Shown: one piece after another, positions 1-13,000 of the stretch
How positions within the stretch are numbered: the first letter of the stretch is position 1
Layout of the letters: each line of letters starts with the position of its first letter
Assembly: GCA_005884575.1 (NCBI GenBank)
Contig: VAWW01000011.1
Coordinates: 63,046-104,284, forward strand
Direction of reading: 5' to 3'
From: Actinomycetota bacterium
GTDB lineage: Bacteria; Actinomycetota; Thermoleophilia; Gaiellales; Gaiellaceae
Length of the DNA: 41,239 bases
Made by a program: the position numbers and the translations under genes
Notes under the pieces: model-generated
What the model was told of the DNA's origin: nothing
The model's database searches: none
What the model saw: the letters and a program-made list of their open reading frames with translations, nothing else

Positions 1-480
1 AGCTTCGACGTCGACACGCTGACCCTGTACAGCGAGGCGCAGGACGCGACCCACTCCGGCCTCGTGTCGTCGAGCCTCGTCCGGACGCAAGCGTCGTACA
101 CCGGCCCGGACACCTGCGGCGCGTTCGGCTCGCCGACGACGATCAACGGCGCCGCCCCGGTGAACCAGAGCCTTTCGACCGGCTGCTACGAGTACACGCT
201 CACCGGCACGGACAACGTCGGCAACACGGTCTCGGTCTCCACGATCGTCGAGGTCGACACCTCGGCGCCGACGACCGTCGGGCTCGCGTTCACCGGGCTG
301 TCCGCGAACGCGGTCTGGAGCTCCGGCCAGAGCATGCTGTACATCCGCCCGTCGGCCGGCGGAACCTTCACGGTCGCCGGCTCCTCGACCGACGACCAGA
401 GCGGAATCAGTACCGGCAACGCGGGCTGGACGTTCGCGACGCTGAACGCGAACGGCGGCGCGAACTTCGGCGAGACGTAG
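1..480 (+). CDS. N-terminal fragment of the giant Ig-like repeat protein (5' partial, ends at internal TAG)
   Basis: The frame is open from the left edge and encodes one repeat module of the same type as the downstream giant gene: a Cys pair around the phrases PDTCGAFGSP and STGCYEYTLTGTDNVGN, then VDTSAPT and a beta-rich half ending FGET. It stops at TAG 478-480. The same frame continues after the stop with repeat-like sequence (SGDHVDYTFG...), and reading TAG as TAC would give Tyr. I therefore read this as the upstream part of the gene that continues to 16846, split by a nonsense codon and a nearby frameshift. The true start lies outside the window. Whether the break is a real mutation or an assembly error cannot be told from the sequence. 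Confidence 0.75.
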   Translation, partial: SFDVDTLTLYSEAQDATHSGLVSSSLVRTQASYTGPDTCGAFGSPTTINGAAPVNQSLSTGCYEYTLTGTDNVGNTVSVSTIVEVDTSAPTTVGLAFTGLSANAVWSSGQSMLYIRPSAGGTFTVAGSSTDDQSGISTGNAGWTFATLNANGGANFGET

Positions 481-551
481 AGCGGCGACCACGTCGACTA
501 CACGTTCGGCGCGACGACGACCGTCCCGTCGACGGCGCGCTCCGTGGCCCT
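478..551 (+). other. Double lesion (nonsense codon plus one-base frameshift) in the giant gene
   Basis: TAG at 478-480 ends frame 1. Repeat-like coding continues in frame 1 to about 546 (TTTVPSTARSVA), and the next module (YSVVADTNAPAGG) begins at 551 in frame 2. One extra C in the run gccctac (547-553) explains the shift. There is no in-frame start codon in frame 2 until ATG 1088, so no separate downstream gene begins here. Confidence 0.7.
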
Positions 552-1087
552 ACTCCGTCGTCGCCGACACGAACGCACCGGCCGGCGGCGCGCTGGCGGT
601 CAACGGAACCTCCGCAACGGGCGCCGGCTCGACGAGCTACTCGACGAACGGCAGCTTCGACGTCGGCGCGCTGACGCAGTACACCGAGGCGCAAAGTGCG
701 ACCGAGTCGGGGCTCGCCTCCTCCTCCCTCGTCCGGACGCAGGCGAGCTTCACGGCGCCCGACACCTGCGGCAGCTTCGGGTCGCCGACGACGATCAACG
801 GGCCGGCGCCCGTCGCCCAGAGCCTGACGACCGGCTGCTACCGGTACACGCTCACCGGCGTTGACGCCGTCGGCAACACCGTCTCGATCTCGACCGTCGT
901 CAAGGTCGACACGAGCGACCCGACGATCAGCCTCGCTCTGACGAGCGCGACCGGTGACGCGTACTACCCCGGCACCGGCTCGCGCGTCTTCTTCCGGCCG
1001 GCCGGCGGCGGCCAGTTCGATGTCGGCGCAACGGTCGCCGACGGTGACACGGACATCGCGGTCACGACGTTCCCGACCGCCGGCGCG

Positions 1088-4000
1088 ATGGGCGCCAACT
1101 GGTCGGCGAGCGGCAGTGGCACGAGCCGGACGTACGCGTACACAGCGACGGGCGGCACGCCGGGCATCCAGACGGTCACGACGCAGAACGGCGCGACGCG
1201 AACCAACAGTGCGAACTTCACAGTCACCGCCGACTCGACCGTGCCGACGGGCGGCGCGCTGACGGTGAACGGCACAGCGGCGACCGGGGGCAGCTCGGTC
1301 AGCCACTCGACGAGCGGCACGTTCACAATCGGGACACGCACCAATTGGGACGAGACGGCGAGCTCGTCCGAGTCCGGCCTGGCGTCGTCCACGCTGACCG
1401 TCCGCTCCGCGGGCTTCAGCGCCGCCGACACGTGCGACACGTTCGGCTCCCCCACCACGATCACCGGCAGCCCTGACCAGACCGGTCTGACGAGCGGCTG
1501 CTACCTCTACACGCTCACCGGTACCGACAACGTCGGCAACACGGCTTCGGTCTCGACGATCGTCAAGGTCGACACCTCGAACCCGACGATCAGCCTCGCG
1601 TTCGCGAACGCGACGGGCGGCGCGTACTACGCAGGCTCCGGGTCGCGCGTCTACTTCAAGGACAGCGCGGCGAGCGGCGAGTTCGACGTCAACGCGACCG
1701 TCGCCGACGCGGATTCCGGCATCGCGGGCACGGCTTTCCCGACCGCGGGCGACATGGGCGCGAACTGGTCGGTCCCGGCCGGCAACGCGACCTCGCGGAC
1801 GTACAGGTACGTCGCGACCGGCAGCGCGCCCGGAACGCAGAGCGTCACGGTGACGAACGGTGCGGGCCGCACCGCGAGCGCGAGCTTCGACGTCGTCGAC
1901 GATACGAACGCCCCGGGCGGAGGCGCGCTGACGGTGAACGGCACAACGGCGACCGGCGGCGGTTCGGTCAGCTACTCGACGAGCGGCGACTTCACGATCG
2001 GCACGCGGACCGACTGGACCGAGAGTCAGACGGCCTCCGCGTCCGGCCTCGCGGCCTCGACGCTGACGCGCGAGACCGGCTCCTTCACGGCCCCGAACGT
2101 CTGTGGCTCGTACGGCGCGCCGTCGGCGATCACGGGCAACCCGGATCAGAACGGCCTCGCGACCGGCTGCTACCGGTTCACCCTCACCGGCGCGGACAAC
2201 GTCGGCAACGTCGTCACGCTGACGACGGTGGTCAAGGTCGACAAGAGCGACCCGGCCGTGCCGGCGCTGACGCCGTCCAACGCGACGGGCGACGCGTACT
2301 ACGTCGGCACCGGCACGACGGTCTGGTTCCGCCCGGCCGGCAGCGGCTCGTTCGACGTCACGGCGAGCTCGTCCGACGACGACACGGGCATCCAGGGCTA
2401 CACGTTCCCGACAGCCGGGGCGATGGGCGCGAGCTGGACGCCGAGCGGCTCCGGCGCGACGAGGACTTACACGTTCTCGGCTGGGGCCGCCGAGCCGGCC
2501 TCGCAGACGGTGACGGCGACGAACAACGCCGGCCGCACAGCCAACTCCAGCTTCACGGTCAGCGCCGACTCGACCGCGCCGACGACGAGCACGACGTGCA
2601 ACAGCGGCAGCTGCGCCGGCTGGTTCAACGCCGTGCCCGTCACCTTCGAAATCACCGCGAGCGACGCCGGCGCGGACATCCAGAAGATCGAGTACACGAC
2701 CGACGACTCCGATCCGACCTCGAGCGGCACGGCGACCACGGTCTCCGCCGCCGTTGCCGACGTCTCGCTCTCGAGCTCCAAGACGGTCAAGTGGGCCGCG
2801 TACGACAACGTCGGCAACGTCCAGTCCGTCCAGAGCAAGGACGTCCAGATCGATCTCACCAACCCGGTGAACTCCTTCTCGGTCGGCTCGCCGACGCACG
2901 CCGCCTTCGACGCCGGCAACTCGCGCCTCTACTACAAGGGCGACGCAGCCGGCGGCTTCACGCTCTCCGACGCGCTCACCGACGCGGCGTCGGGTCCGAA
3001 GCAGGTCACCTATCCGGGCATGACCACCTCCGGCTGGACGCACGGCGCCGAGACGGTCACGACCGGCCCGACCTACACCTCGTCCGCCTACAGCTGGACG
3101 GCCGGCGCGCTCACCCCGGCCCCGCAGTCGTTCACCGGCCGTGACGTGGCAGGCAACGACCAGTCCGACTCGATCGAGATCGTCAACGACACGAACGCTC
3201 CGACCGGCGGCGCGCTGACGGTCAACGGCCAGGCGGCCTCGGGCGCCGGCTCCTCGAGCTACTCGACGAGCGGCACCTTCACGATCGGTACCCGCTCCGA
3301 CTGGAGCGAGTTGCAGAGCGCGAGCGAGTCCGGCCTCGCGTCCTCCACGCTGACGCGCCAGTCGGCGGCGTTCACGTCGCCCGACACCTGCGACACCAGC
3401 TGGGGCGGCACCGTCACGCTGAGCGGCACGCCCGCCCAGAACGGGCTTGCGACGGGCTGCTACCGGTACACGCTCACGGGCGTCGACGCCGTCGGCAACA
3501 CGGTCTCGATCTCGACGATCGTGAAGATCGACACCACCGACCCGAGCGCGCCGGCGCTGACGCTCTCGAACGCGACCGGCGGCGCCTACTACTCCGGCTC
3601 CGGCTCGACCGTCTACATCAAGCCGAGCGCGTCGTCCGGCGGCTTCGACGTCGCCGCGAGCTCGAGCGACGCCGATACGGGCATCCAGGGCTACACGTTC
3701 CCGACCGCCGCGGCGATGGGGACGAGCTGGAGCGCGAGCGGCTCGGGCGCGTCGCGCCACTACAGCTACACGGCGACCGCGGCCGAGCCGGCCGCGGCCA
3801 CGGTGACCGCGGCGAACAACGCCGGCCGCGCGGCCGACTCGACGTTCACGGTGACCGCCGACACGAGTGCGCCGACCGGCCAGACGATCTCGCTCCAGGG
3901 GACGCACGCACCGTACTTCCCGAGCACCGTCGCGTGGACGCTCGGCGGCGGTTCCGACACCGGCTCGGGCGTCGACTCGACGACGGCGCTCGTCACCCGT

Positions 4001-7000
4001 GAGACCGCGACGCTCGCCGGCGACTCGTGCACCGGCTGGTCGAACGACTCGGGCAGCTTCTCGAGCCCCGACGCGACCGTCGCAGGCGGGCACTGCTACC
4101 GCTACACGTTCACGATCGCCGACCATGTCGGCAACGTCTCGGCCGGCGTCACGGCGATCGCGAAGGTCGACTCGGCCGTCCCGACGGTCGCGGCGGCGGC
4201 GCCGACGGCCGTGACGGGCTCCGGCAACCAGTACTGGAACGGCGGCTCGAGCACGCTCTACTTCCGCCCCGCCGGCGCGGGCTCGTTCAAGCTCGCCGCG
4301 ACGGCCTCGGACGACGAGACCGCCGTCTTCAGCGTCCTCTTCCCCGACCTGTCGGGCGTCTCCGGCTGGAGCGGCTCGGGCAACACCGACTTCACGAGCG
4401 CGTACGACTCGACGACATACAGCTGGAGCGCAGGCGCGACCGGTGCGCCGGACACGCAGACGATCGCCGCCACGGACCAGGCCGGGAATACGGCGAACGC
4501 GACGGTTCACGTCACCGCCGACTCGACCGCGCCGACGGGCCAGACGATCACGCTCACCGGCGGGAACGCGCCGTGGTACACCGACACCGCCGTCACCTTC
4601 AGCCTCGGCGACGGCAGCGACTCCGGCGCCGGCCTCGACACGACGTCGCGCACCGTCACCCGCGAGTCCGCGCCGCTGACCGGTGGAACGTGCGGCGGCT
4701 TCACCGCCGACGGCGGCACCCATACGAGCCCCGACACCGTCTCGGGCGGCTTCTGCTACCGCTACACGTTCACGATCGCCGACCGCGTCGGCAACGTCTC
4801 GACCGGCGTCACCGTGACCGCGAGGGTCGACACGACGGATCCGAACGTCTCGGTCGCCGCGCCGACCGAGATCGCAGGCGCGGGCGCCCAGACGTACGAC
4901 GCCCCGACGAAGACGCTCTACTTCAACCCGGCCGCCTCCGGCTCGTTCACGCTCGCCGCGACGGCGACGGACGCGCAGTCCGATGTCACCTCGGTCGCCT
5001 TCCCCGATCTTTCGGGCGTCTCCGGCTGGACGGGCAGCGGCGGCACGGACATGAGCTCGCCCTACGGCTCCACGGCCTACAGCTGGAGCAGCGGCGCGGC
5101 GGCTCCCGGCTCGCGCAACGTCCTCGGCACGAACGGCGCCGGCGGCACGGCCACCGACGCGATCGCGATCGCAGCCGACTCGACCGGCCCGACCGGCCAG
5201 TCCGTCACGGTCGCCGGCGGCTACGACAACACGCTCACGGTCGCGCTGACCACGACCGACGGCACCGACTCGGGCTCCGGCCTCGCTGCCGGCTCGCGCG
5301 TGTACGAGCGACGCGACGCGACGCTCGCCGGCGACGGCTGCGGCACCTGGAGCGGCTGGAGCACGGTCGTGCCCTCCGGCGGCGCCGACACGACCGTCCA
5401 GTCCGGCCACTGCTACCAGTACCGCCTCACCGAGTCGGACAACGTCGGCAACCAGTCCGCTCCGTCGGCCGCGGGCGCGACGGCGAAGGTCGACACCGGC
5501 GCGCCGTCCGTCACCGTGACGGCGCCGACCGCGAACACGGGCGCGGCCGCGCAGTACTGGAGCAACGGCTCGAAGACGCTCTACTTCCGCCCCGCCGGCG
5601 CCGGCTCGTTCACGCTCCACGCCTCGACCTCGGATGCCGAGACCGCAGTCGCCTCGACGGCCTACCCGGATCTCTCGGGCCTGACAGGCTGGACGGGCGA
5701 CGGCTCGACCGCCGACTACAGCTGGAGCGCGGGCGCGGCCGAGCCGGGCGCCAGGACGATCAGCGCGACAGACAAGGCCGGCAACGATGGCACCGACTCG
5801 CTGACGATCAAGGCCGACTCGACCGCGCCCACCGGCCAGTCCGTCTCGGTGACGGGCGGCTACGACACGACCGGCTCGATCACTCTCACGCCGACGGACG
5901 GCACCGACGACACCGGCGGCTCCGGCGTCGACACGAGCTCGCGCGTCTACGAGCGCGATGAGGCGACGCTCGTCTCCGGCACGTGCGGCAGCTACTCCGG
6001 CAGCTGGACCGTCGTCTCGAACCCCGACACGAGCGTCGAGTCCGGCAAGTGCTACGTCTACCGCCTGAAGGAATCCGACCGCGTCGGCAACCAGTCGGCG
6101 GGCTCGGCTGCGAGCGTGGCCGTCAAGGTCGACCTGAGCGCGCCGACCGCGCCGGCACTGACCTACGGCGCGTTCGCGAACGCGGTCGACGACGACTCGG
6201 GCACGGTCTACTACCGGCCGGGCGTCGCGGGCAACTTCACGGTCACCGCGAGCTCGAGCGACCCGCAGTCGGGCGTCGCGTCCTACGCATTCCCGGGGCT
6301 CGGCGCCGGCTGGACGGCCTCGGGCTCGGGCGCTGCGAAGACCTATAGCTACAACGGCACGCCGACGGAGCCCGGCGCCGGCAACCTGGTGTCGGCGCAG
6401 AACAACGCCGGCACCGATTCGGCCGCGGCGAGCTTCGCCGTCGTCGCCGACTCGAGCGATCCGACCGGAATGTCCGCAACGACGACGGCCGGCTACGTGA
6501 CGAGCCTCTCGGTTCCGGTCACGCTCGCGAACGGCATCGACAGCGGCTCCGGCGTCGACGCGACGAGCGGAATCATCGAGCGGGACGAGGCGACGCTCTC
6601 GAACGGCAACTGCGGGAGCTACAGCGGCAGCTGGACGACCGTAACGCTCGTCAGCGGAGCTGACACTAGCGTCCAGTCGGCCAAGTGCTACGTCTACCGC
6701 TACACGATCAGCGACAAGGTCGGGAACCAGGCGACGAGCGGCCCGAGCGCGGTCGTCAAGGTCGACACGAGCGCGCCGACGACGCCGAGCCTCAGCTTCG
6801 GGTCGTTCACGAACGCGTCGGCGACCGGCACGACGATCTTCTTCCGCCGCGGCGCAACCGGCGGTTTCACGGTCGGCGCGACGTCGAGCGATCCGCAGTC
6901 GGCCGTCGCCTCCACCTTCTTCCCGTCGCTCGGTTCGGGCTGGAGCAACACCGGCGGGGCGTACACGTTCGACGCGACCGCGACCGGTGCCGGCAGCCAG

Positions 7001-10000
7001 CAGGTCACGTCGCAGAACGGCGCAGGCCTCGACTCCGCCCCGGCAGGCTTCTCGGTCGTCTCCGACACCGTCGCGCCGACGACGACGCCGACCTGCGACA
7101 CCAACCCGTGCTCCGGCAGCTGGTACACCGGCGAGGCCGTCGCGTACCGCCTCACCGCGGACGACGGCCTCGGCTCCGGGGTCTCCGAGATCCGCTACAC
7201 GCTCGACGGCTCGACGCCCGACCAGCTCGGCGGACAGCTCTATTCGGGCGCGATTACGATCAACTCGACGACGACGGTCAAGTTCCGCGCCTACGACAAC
7301 GTCGGCAACGTCGAGGCCGTCGGCAGCACGCTCGTCCAGATCGACACTACCGCTCCGACCGCTCCGGTCGTGATGCTCAGCGAGAGCTCGCCGAACGAAT
7401 CGATCACGGGCTCGACGCTCTACTACAACCCGGGCGGCACGAACAGCGCGAGCTTCGCCGCCGCGGCGACGTCGGGTGACGGAGAATCCTCCATCCAGAA
7501 GCTGACGTTCCCGAGCCTGACGGGGATGACCGGCGGCGGCGATGTCACCTCCTCGCCGTACGACGTCACGTACGACTGGAACTCCGGCGCGACGACCTCG
7601 CCCGGCACGGTCAACGTCGACGCGACGAACAACGCGGGCCTGACGAGCTCCAGCAGCTTCACGGTCACGAAGGACGTCGCGACGCCGACCGGCGGCTCCG
7701 TGACGTACGCGAACGGCTACGACGCGAACGGCTCGATTCCGGTGACGACGGCGAACGGCAACGACGGCGTCGGCTCCGGCGTCGACGCCTCGAGTGGCGT
7801 CCTCGAGCGGCGGACGAAGACGCTGGCGGGCGGCGCCTGCACCGCCTCGTGGAGCGCCTGGACGACCGTCGCGTCGACGCCCGACACCGTCGCCGGCGGG
7901 CTCTGCGCCGAGTACCGCTACCGCGTCTCCGACAACGTCGGCAACGAGGCGGTCTACACGTCGTCGAACGTCGTCAAGTCCGACACGACCGACCCATCGG
8001 CGCCGGCGCTCACGCTCTCCGAGAGCTCGCCATACGAATCGGTCACGGGCTCGACGCTCTACTACAACCCGAGCGGCTCGAACTCCGGCTCCTTCGACGT
8101 CTCCGCCACGACGAGCGACGCCGAGTCAACGGTCGCGCAGGTCGCGTTCCCGACGGTCTTCGGCGGCGACTCGGGCACTGCGACCGGCCCGTACTCGAAC
8201 ACGTACTCCTGGAGCTCCGGCGCTTCTGCTGCCGGCGCGAAGACGGTCACAGCGACGAACGGCGCCGGCCGGACGTCGACGAGCGACTTCACGGTCACGC
8301 CCGACACGACCGCGCCGAGCGGCGGCGGCAGCCTCGACTACGCCGACGGCTACGACACGACCGGCTCGGTCTCGATCACGCTCCCGAGCCCGACCGACGG
8401 CGGCGCGGGTGTCGCCGCGGCCTCGGCGGTGCTCGAGCGCGAGACGTCGACGCTCTTCGGCGGCGCCTGCACCGGCGGTTGGAGCGGCTGGACGCCGGTC
8501 TCCGGCACGACCGACACGGTCGCCGACGGCCTCTGCGTCCGCTACCAGTACCGGATCTCGGACAACGTCGGCAACGAGGCGACCTACACCTCGGCCAACG
8601 TCGTCAAGGTCGACCTCAGCGGCCCGAATGTCACGCTCGCGGACCCCGGCACGCCGGTGCACGCGGCGGTTGCGCTCTCCGCGACGGCCACCGACGGCAC
8701 CGCCGGCCCGGCCTCCGTCCAGTTCCAGGTCAGCCCGACCGGCGCGGGCAGCTGGACGACGATCGCGACCGACTCGACGCCGGTCGACGGCTTCACGGCG
8801 AGCTTCGACTCGACGGGCGTCGGCGACGGCCAGTACGACTTCCGGGCGATCGCCCGCGACGCCGCGACGAACTCGACGATCTCGTCGATCGTCGGCCCGA
8901 GCCGTGTCGACAACACGGAGCCCGATACGACGATCGACACCGGCCCGGCGCCGTGGATCGCCGCGACCGGAACGAGCTTCTCCTTCAGCTCCGGCGAGGC
9001 CGGCACCTTCGAGTGCAAGCTCGACGGCGGCTCCTGGACGACCTGCACGAGCCCCGACTCACTGACCGGCCTCACCGAGGGCTCGCACACGTTCTCCGTC
9101 CGCGCGATCGACGCCACCGGCAATACCGACCCCACGCCGGCGTCCCAGACGTGGAAGGTCGACCTGACGAATCCGAGCGCTACGCTCGCCGCGCAGCCGC
9201 CGAACGTCAGCGGCACGGTGACGCTGAACGGCGGCGCGAGCGACAACCTCGACTCGTCGCCGGTCGTCACCTACCAGTTCAAGACGACGGCGGCGAGCAC
9301 GTGGACGTCGACCGGCTCCGCCTGGAACACCGTTCCGCTCTCGGACGGCAGCTACGACGTCCGCTCGGTCGCCACCGACGCGGCCGGCAACTCGGCGCCG
9401 TCGGCGACGCAGACGGTCGACGTCGACAACCACGCGCCGGTGATCACGATCGGCGCGCCGGGCCTGTACATCAACCAGGCCGACGGCAACTCGATCACGG
9501 CCTCCGTCTCCACTGCCGACACCGACATCGCCAAGGTCGAGTTCTACGACTGTCCGACGAGCGACCCGACCTGCTCCAACAAGGTCGCCACCGACACGTC
9601 GGCGCCGTTCGGCTTCACGTGGGACGTGAACGGCCACGGCGACGGCGACCGCGTGCTGCGCGCCGTCGCGACGGACGCCGCCGCCAACACGGGCTCCGAT
9701 CAGAAGACCGTGACGATCGACCGGACGGCTCCCACGGGCGCGACGATCTCGTATGCGGACGGCTACGCGGCGGGCGGCTCGGTGGCGATCACCACGGGCA
9801 ACGGCGGCGACCCCGGCTCCGGCCTCGACACCGCGAGTGCGGTGATCGAGCGCCAGACGGCGACGCTCGCCAACGACGGCTGCGGCGCGTACGGCTCGTG
9901 GACGACCGTCGCCTCGAGCCCGGACACGGTCGCGACCGGCAACTGCGCGGTCTACCAGTTCAGGATCTCAGACAGGGCCGGCAACACGGCGACGGCGACG

Positions 10001-13000
10001 TCGGCGGCGGTGGTCAAGGTCGATACGACCGCCCCGAGCGTGCCGACGCTCGGTTTCGCATCCTTCACGAATGCCTCGGCGACCGGCGACACTGTCTACT
10101 TCCGCCCGGGCGTCGCGGGCGGCTTTGCGGTCTCGGCGACGACCTCGGACCCGCAGTCCGGCATCGCCTCCCGCTCCTACCCGGCGCTCGGCGTCGGCTG
10201 GACGGAGACGGCCGGCAGCTACAGCTTCAACGGCAGCGCCGCCGCGCCGAGCGGGAGCCAGGACGTCGTCGCCCACGACGGCGCCGGGCTGACCGCGACC
10301 TCGAGCTTCACCGTCGAGGCCGACGCCGCGGCACCGAGCGGCGGCTCGATCTCGTACGCGGACGGCTGGAACTCGACCTCGCTCGACGTCACGCTCGCGG
10401 CCGGCAGCGACGGCTCCGGCAGCGGCATCCCGGCCGGCGGCCGGATCCTCGAGCGCGCGACGGCCACGCTCTCCGGCGGCACGTGCAACGGCTGGACGCC
10501 CTTCGCGCCCGTGGCGATCGACCCGGCGTCGCCGTACACCGACGCGCCGCTCGTCGACGGCACCTGCTACCGCTACCGCTACGTCGTGACCGACGCCGTC
10601 GGCAACTCGACGACCTACGTTCCGGCCGGCGGCGCGACGGTGAAGGTCGACACGGGCAACCCGACTGTCACGCTCGACGCAATCGGGACGCCGAAGCGCG
10701 CCACCTTCGCGCTCGGCGCGACGGCGAGCGACTCCGGCTCCGGCGTCGCTTCCATCACCTTCGAGCAGAAGCTCGCGAGCGGCTCGACCTGGGCGGCGAT
10801 CTCGACCGACTCGACCCCCGGCGACGGCTTCTCGGCCAGCTTCGACTCGACCGCCGTCGCGGACGGCGTCTACGACTTCCGCGCCGTGGCGCACGACGAG
10901 GCGGGCAACGCGGCGAACGACGTCGTCGCGAGCCGCACGCTCGACAACACGGCGCCCGCCACGACGATCACCTCGAAGCCGTCCGACCCGGACAGTCAGG
11001 CGACACCCGACTTCGGCTTCAACGCCGACGAAGCGTCCACCTTCGACTGCAAGCTCGACACGGGCGCTTGGGCGGCGTGCGCCAGCCCGACGACGCTGAC
11101 GACGCTCGGCGAAGGCAGCCACACCTTCAGCGTCCACGCGACCGACACCGCCGGCAATGTCGACGTGACCCCGGCAACCTACACGTGGATCGTCGACACG
11201 ATCCCGCCGATCGCCTCGATGACCGACCCGAGCGCGGGCAACCCCGCGCACGCGATCCGCGGCACCGTGTCGCTCTCCTCGAGCTCGAGCGACCCGAGCG
11301 GCTCCGGCGTCGCGAACACGCAGTTCGAGCTCAGCGACGCGGGACTCGGCAGCTGGAGCACGATCCCGGGCAACTTCGACACGACGACGAAGGCTGACGG
11401 CCTCTACGACTTCCACGTGGTCGCGCGCGACAATGCGAACAACGTCGGCGTCTCGACCCCGCCCGTCACGAACGTCCGGATCGACAACACGAAGCCGGAC
11501 GTCACGCTCGACTCGCCCGCCTCGAGTTCCAACGTCACGGGCACGGTCACGTTGACCGCCACGACCGACGACCACGGCGGCGACCCGGGCCCGACGGTGG
11601 TCTTCGAGGTCGCGCCGCAGAGCGGCGGCTCGTGGACGGCCGTCCCCGCGACGTGGAACACGAAGACCGGCCCGGATGCGGTCGCCGACGGCGAGTACCG
11701 GATCCGCGCGACGGCGACCGACTGGGCCGGCAACGTGCAGCAGTCGACCATCGCCTCGCACGTACTCGTCGACAACGAGGCGCCCGTCGTCAACGTAACG
11801 GCGCCTGCCGACACGAGCTACGTCAACTCCTACGCCGCGGATCCGTACGCGGTCGCCGCGACCGCGACCGATTCCGGCGGCAGCGGCGTCGCCAGCGTCG
11901 CCTTCTACTCGTGCACGACGAGCGACTGCGCCGGCGGCACGACGGCGCTGATCGGAACGGTCACCTCGGCTCCGTGGACGACCGGCTGGACGGTGCCCGC
12001 CGACGGTACATATGCGATCAAGGCGGTCGCGACAGACCAGGTCGGCCACCAGTCGACCTCGATCTCGGCCGTGACCGTCGACCGGACGCTGCCGAACACG
12101 ACGATCGCGACGAAGCCGGGCGACCCGACCAACGATTCGGCGCCGTCCTTCACGTTCGGCTCGAACGAGACGGGCTCGACCTTCCAGTGCCGCATCGACT
12201 CCGGCGCGTGGACGACGTGCGCCTCCCCGAAGGCGTACTCGCCGGCCCCGGCCGACGGCACGCACACGGTCGACATCCGCGCCATCGACCTCGCCGGCAA
12301 CATCGACAGCTCGCCTGACACCTGGACGTGGCTCGAGGATCGCACCGTCCCGACGGCGACGATAAACGACCCGGCAGCGGCGAACCCGGCGCACGCCGTC
12401 CGCCAAACGGTCACCTTCTCGTCGACGCAGAACGACCCGGGCGGCGCGAACGCGTCCGGACTCGCGACCTACACGTACCAGTACTGCGATGCGAGCCGCG
12501 ATTGCACCGACGACGCCAACTGGGCCTCCCTGCCGGTCAACACGAGCACGTGGAACACGACTGCGATCTCCGACGCGATCTACTCCGTGCGCGTCGTCGT
12601 CACCGACCATGCCGGGAACGTCACCAACTCGGCGGCGGTCGCGAACGTGAAGGTCGACAACACGGCGCCGTCGAGCGCGCAGGACGATCCGGGCGCATAC
12701 CTGCGCTTGACGATCAACCTGACCGCGCCTGCCGCCGACCCGGCCGACCAGTACTCGAACGACGGCTCCGGCATCGACCGCGTCGAATTCCAGCGCTCGC
12801 CCGCCGGCACGAACGCCTGGTCGACGGTCGGCACGGCGACCGGCCTGGCCGGTCCGTACAGCGTCTCGTACGACACGAAGAGCGGCCCGACACCGGACGG
12901 CATGTACGACTTCCGGACGATTGCATACGACCGCGCGGGCAACGCGCAGGTCACGTCGACGCCTGTCACGGCCCGGATGGTCGACAACACGCTGCCGACC

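Noticed and set aside
478..551. Programmed frameshift or stop readthrough in the giant gene
   Set aside because: No slippery sequence or downstream pseudoknot is evident, and two separate lesions are needed, so mutation or sequence error is simpler.
407..5620. Very long open frame on the minus strand opposite the giant gene
   Set aside because: It is an Arg/Ala/Gly-rich shadow produced by high GC and the repetitive coding sequence on the plus strand; no domain or plausible start.
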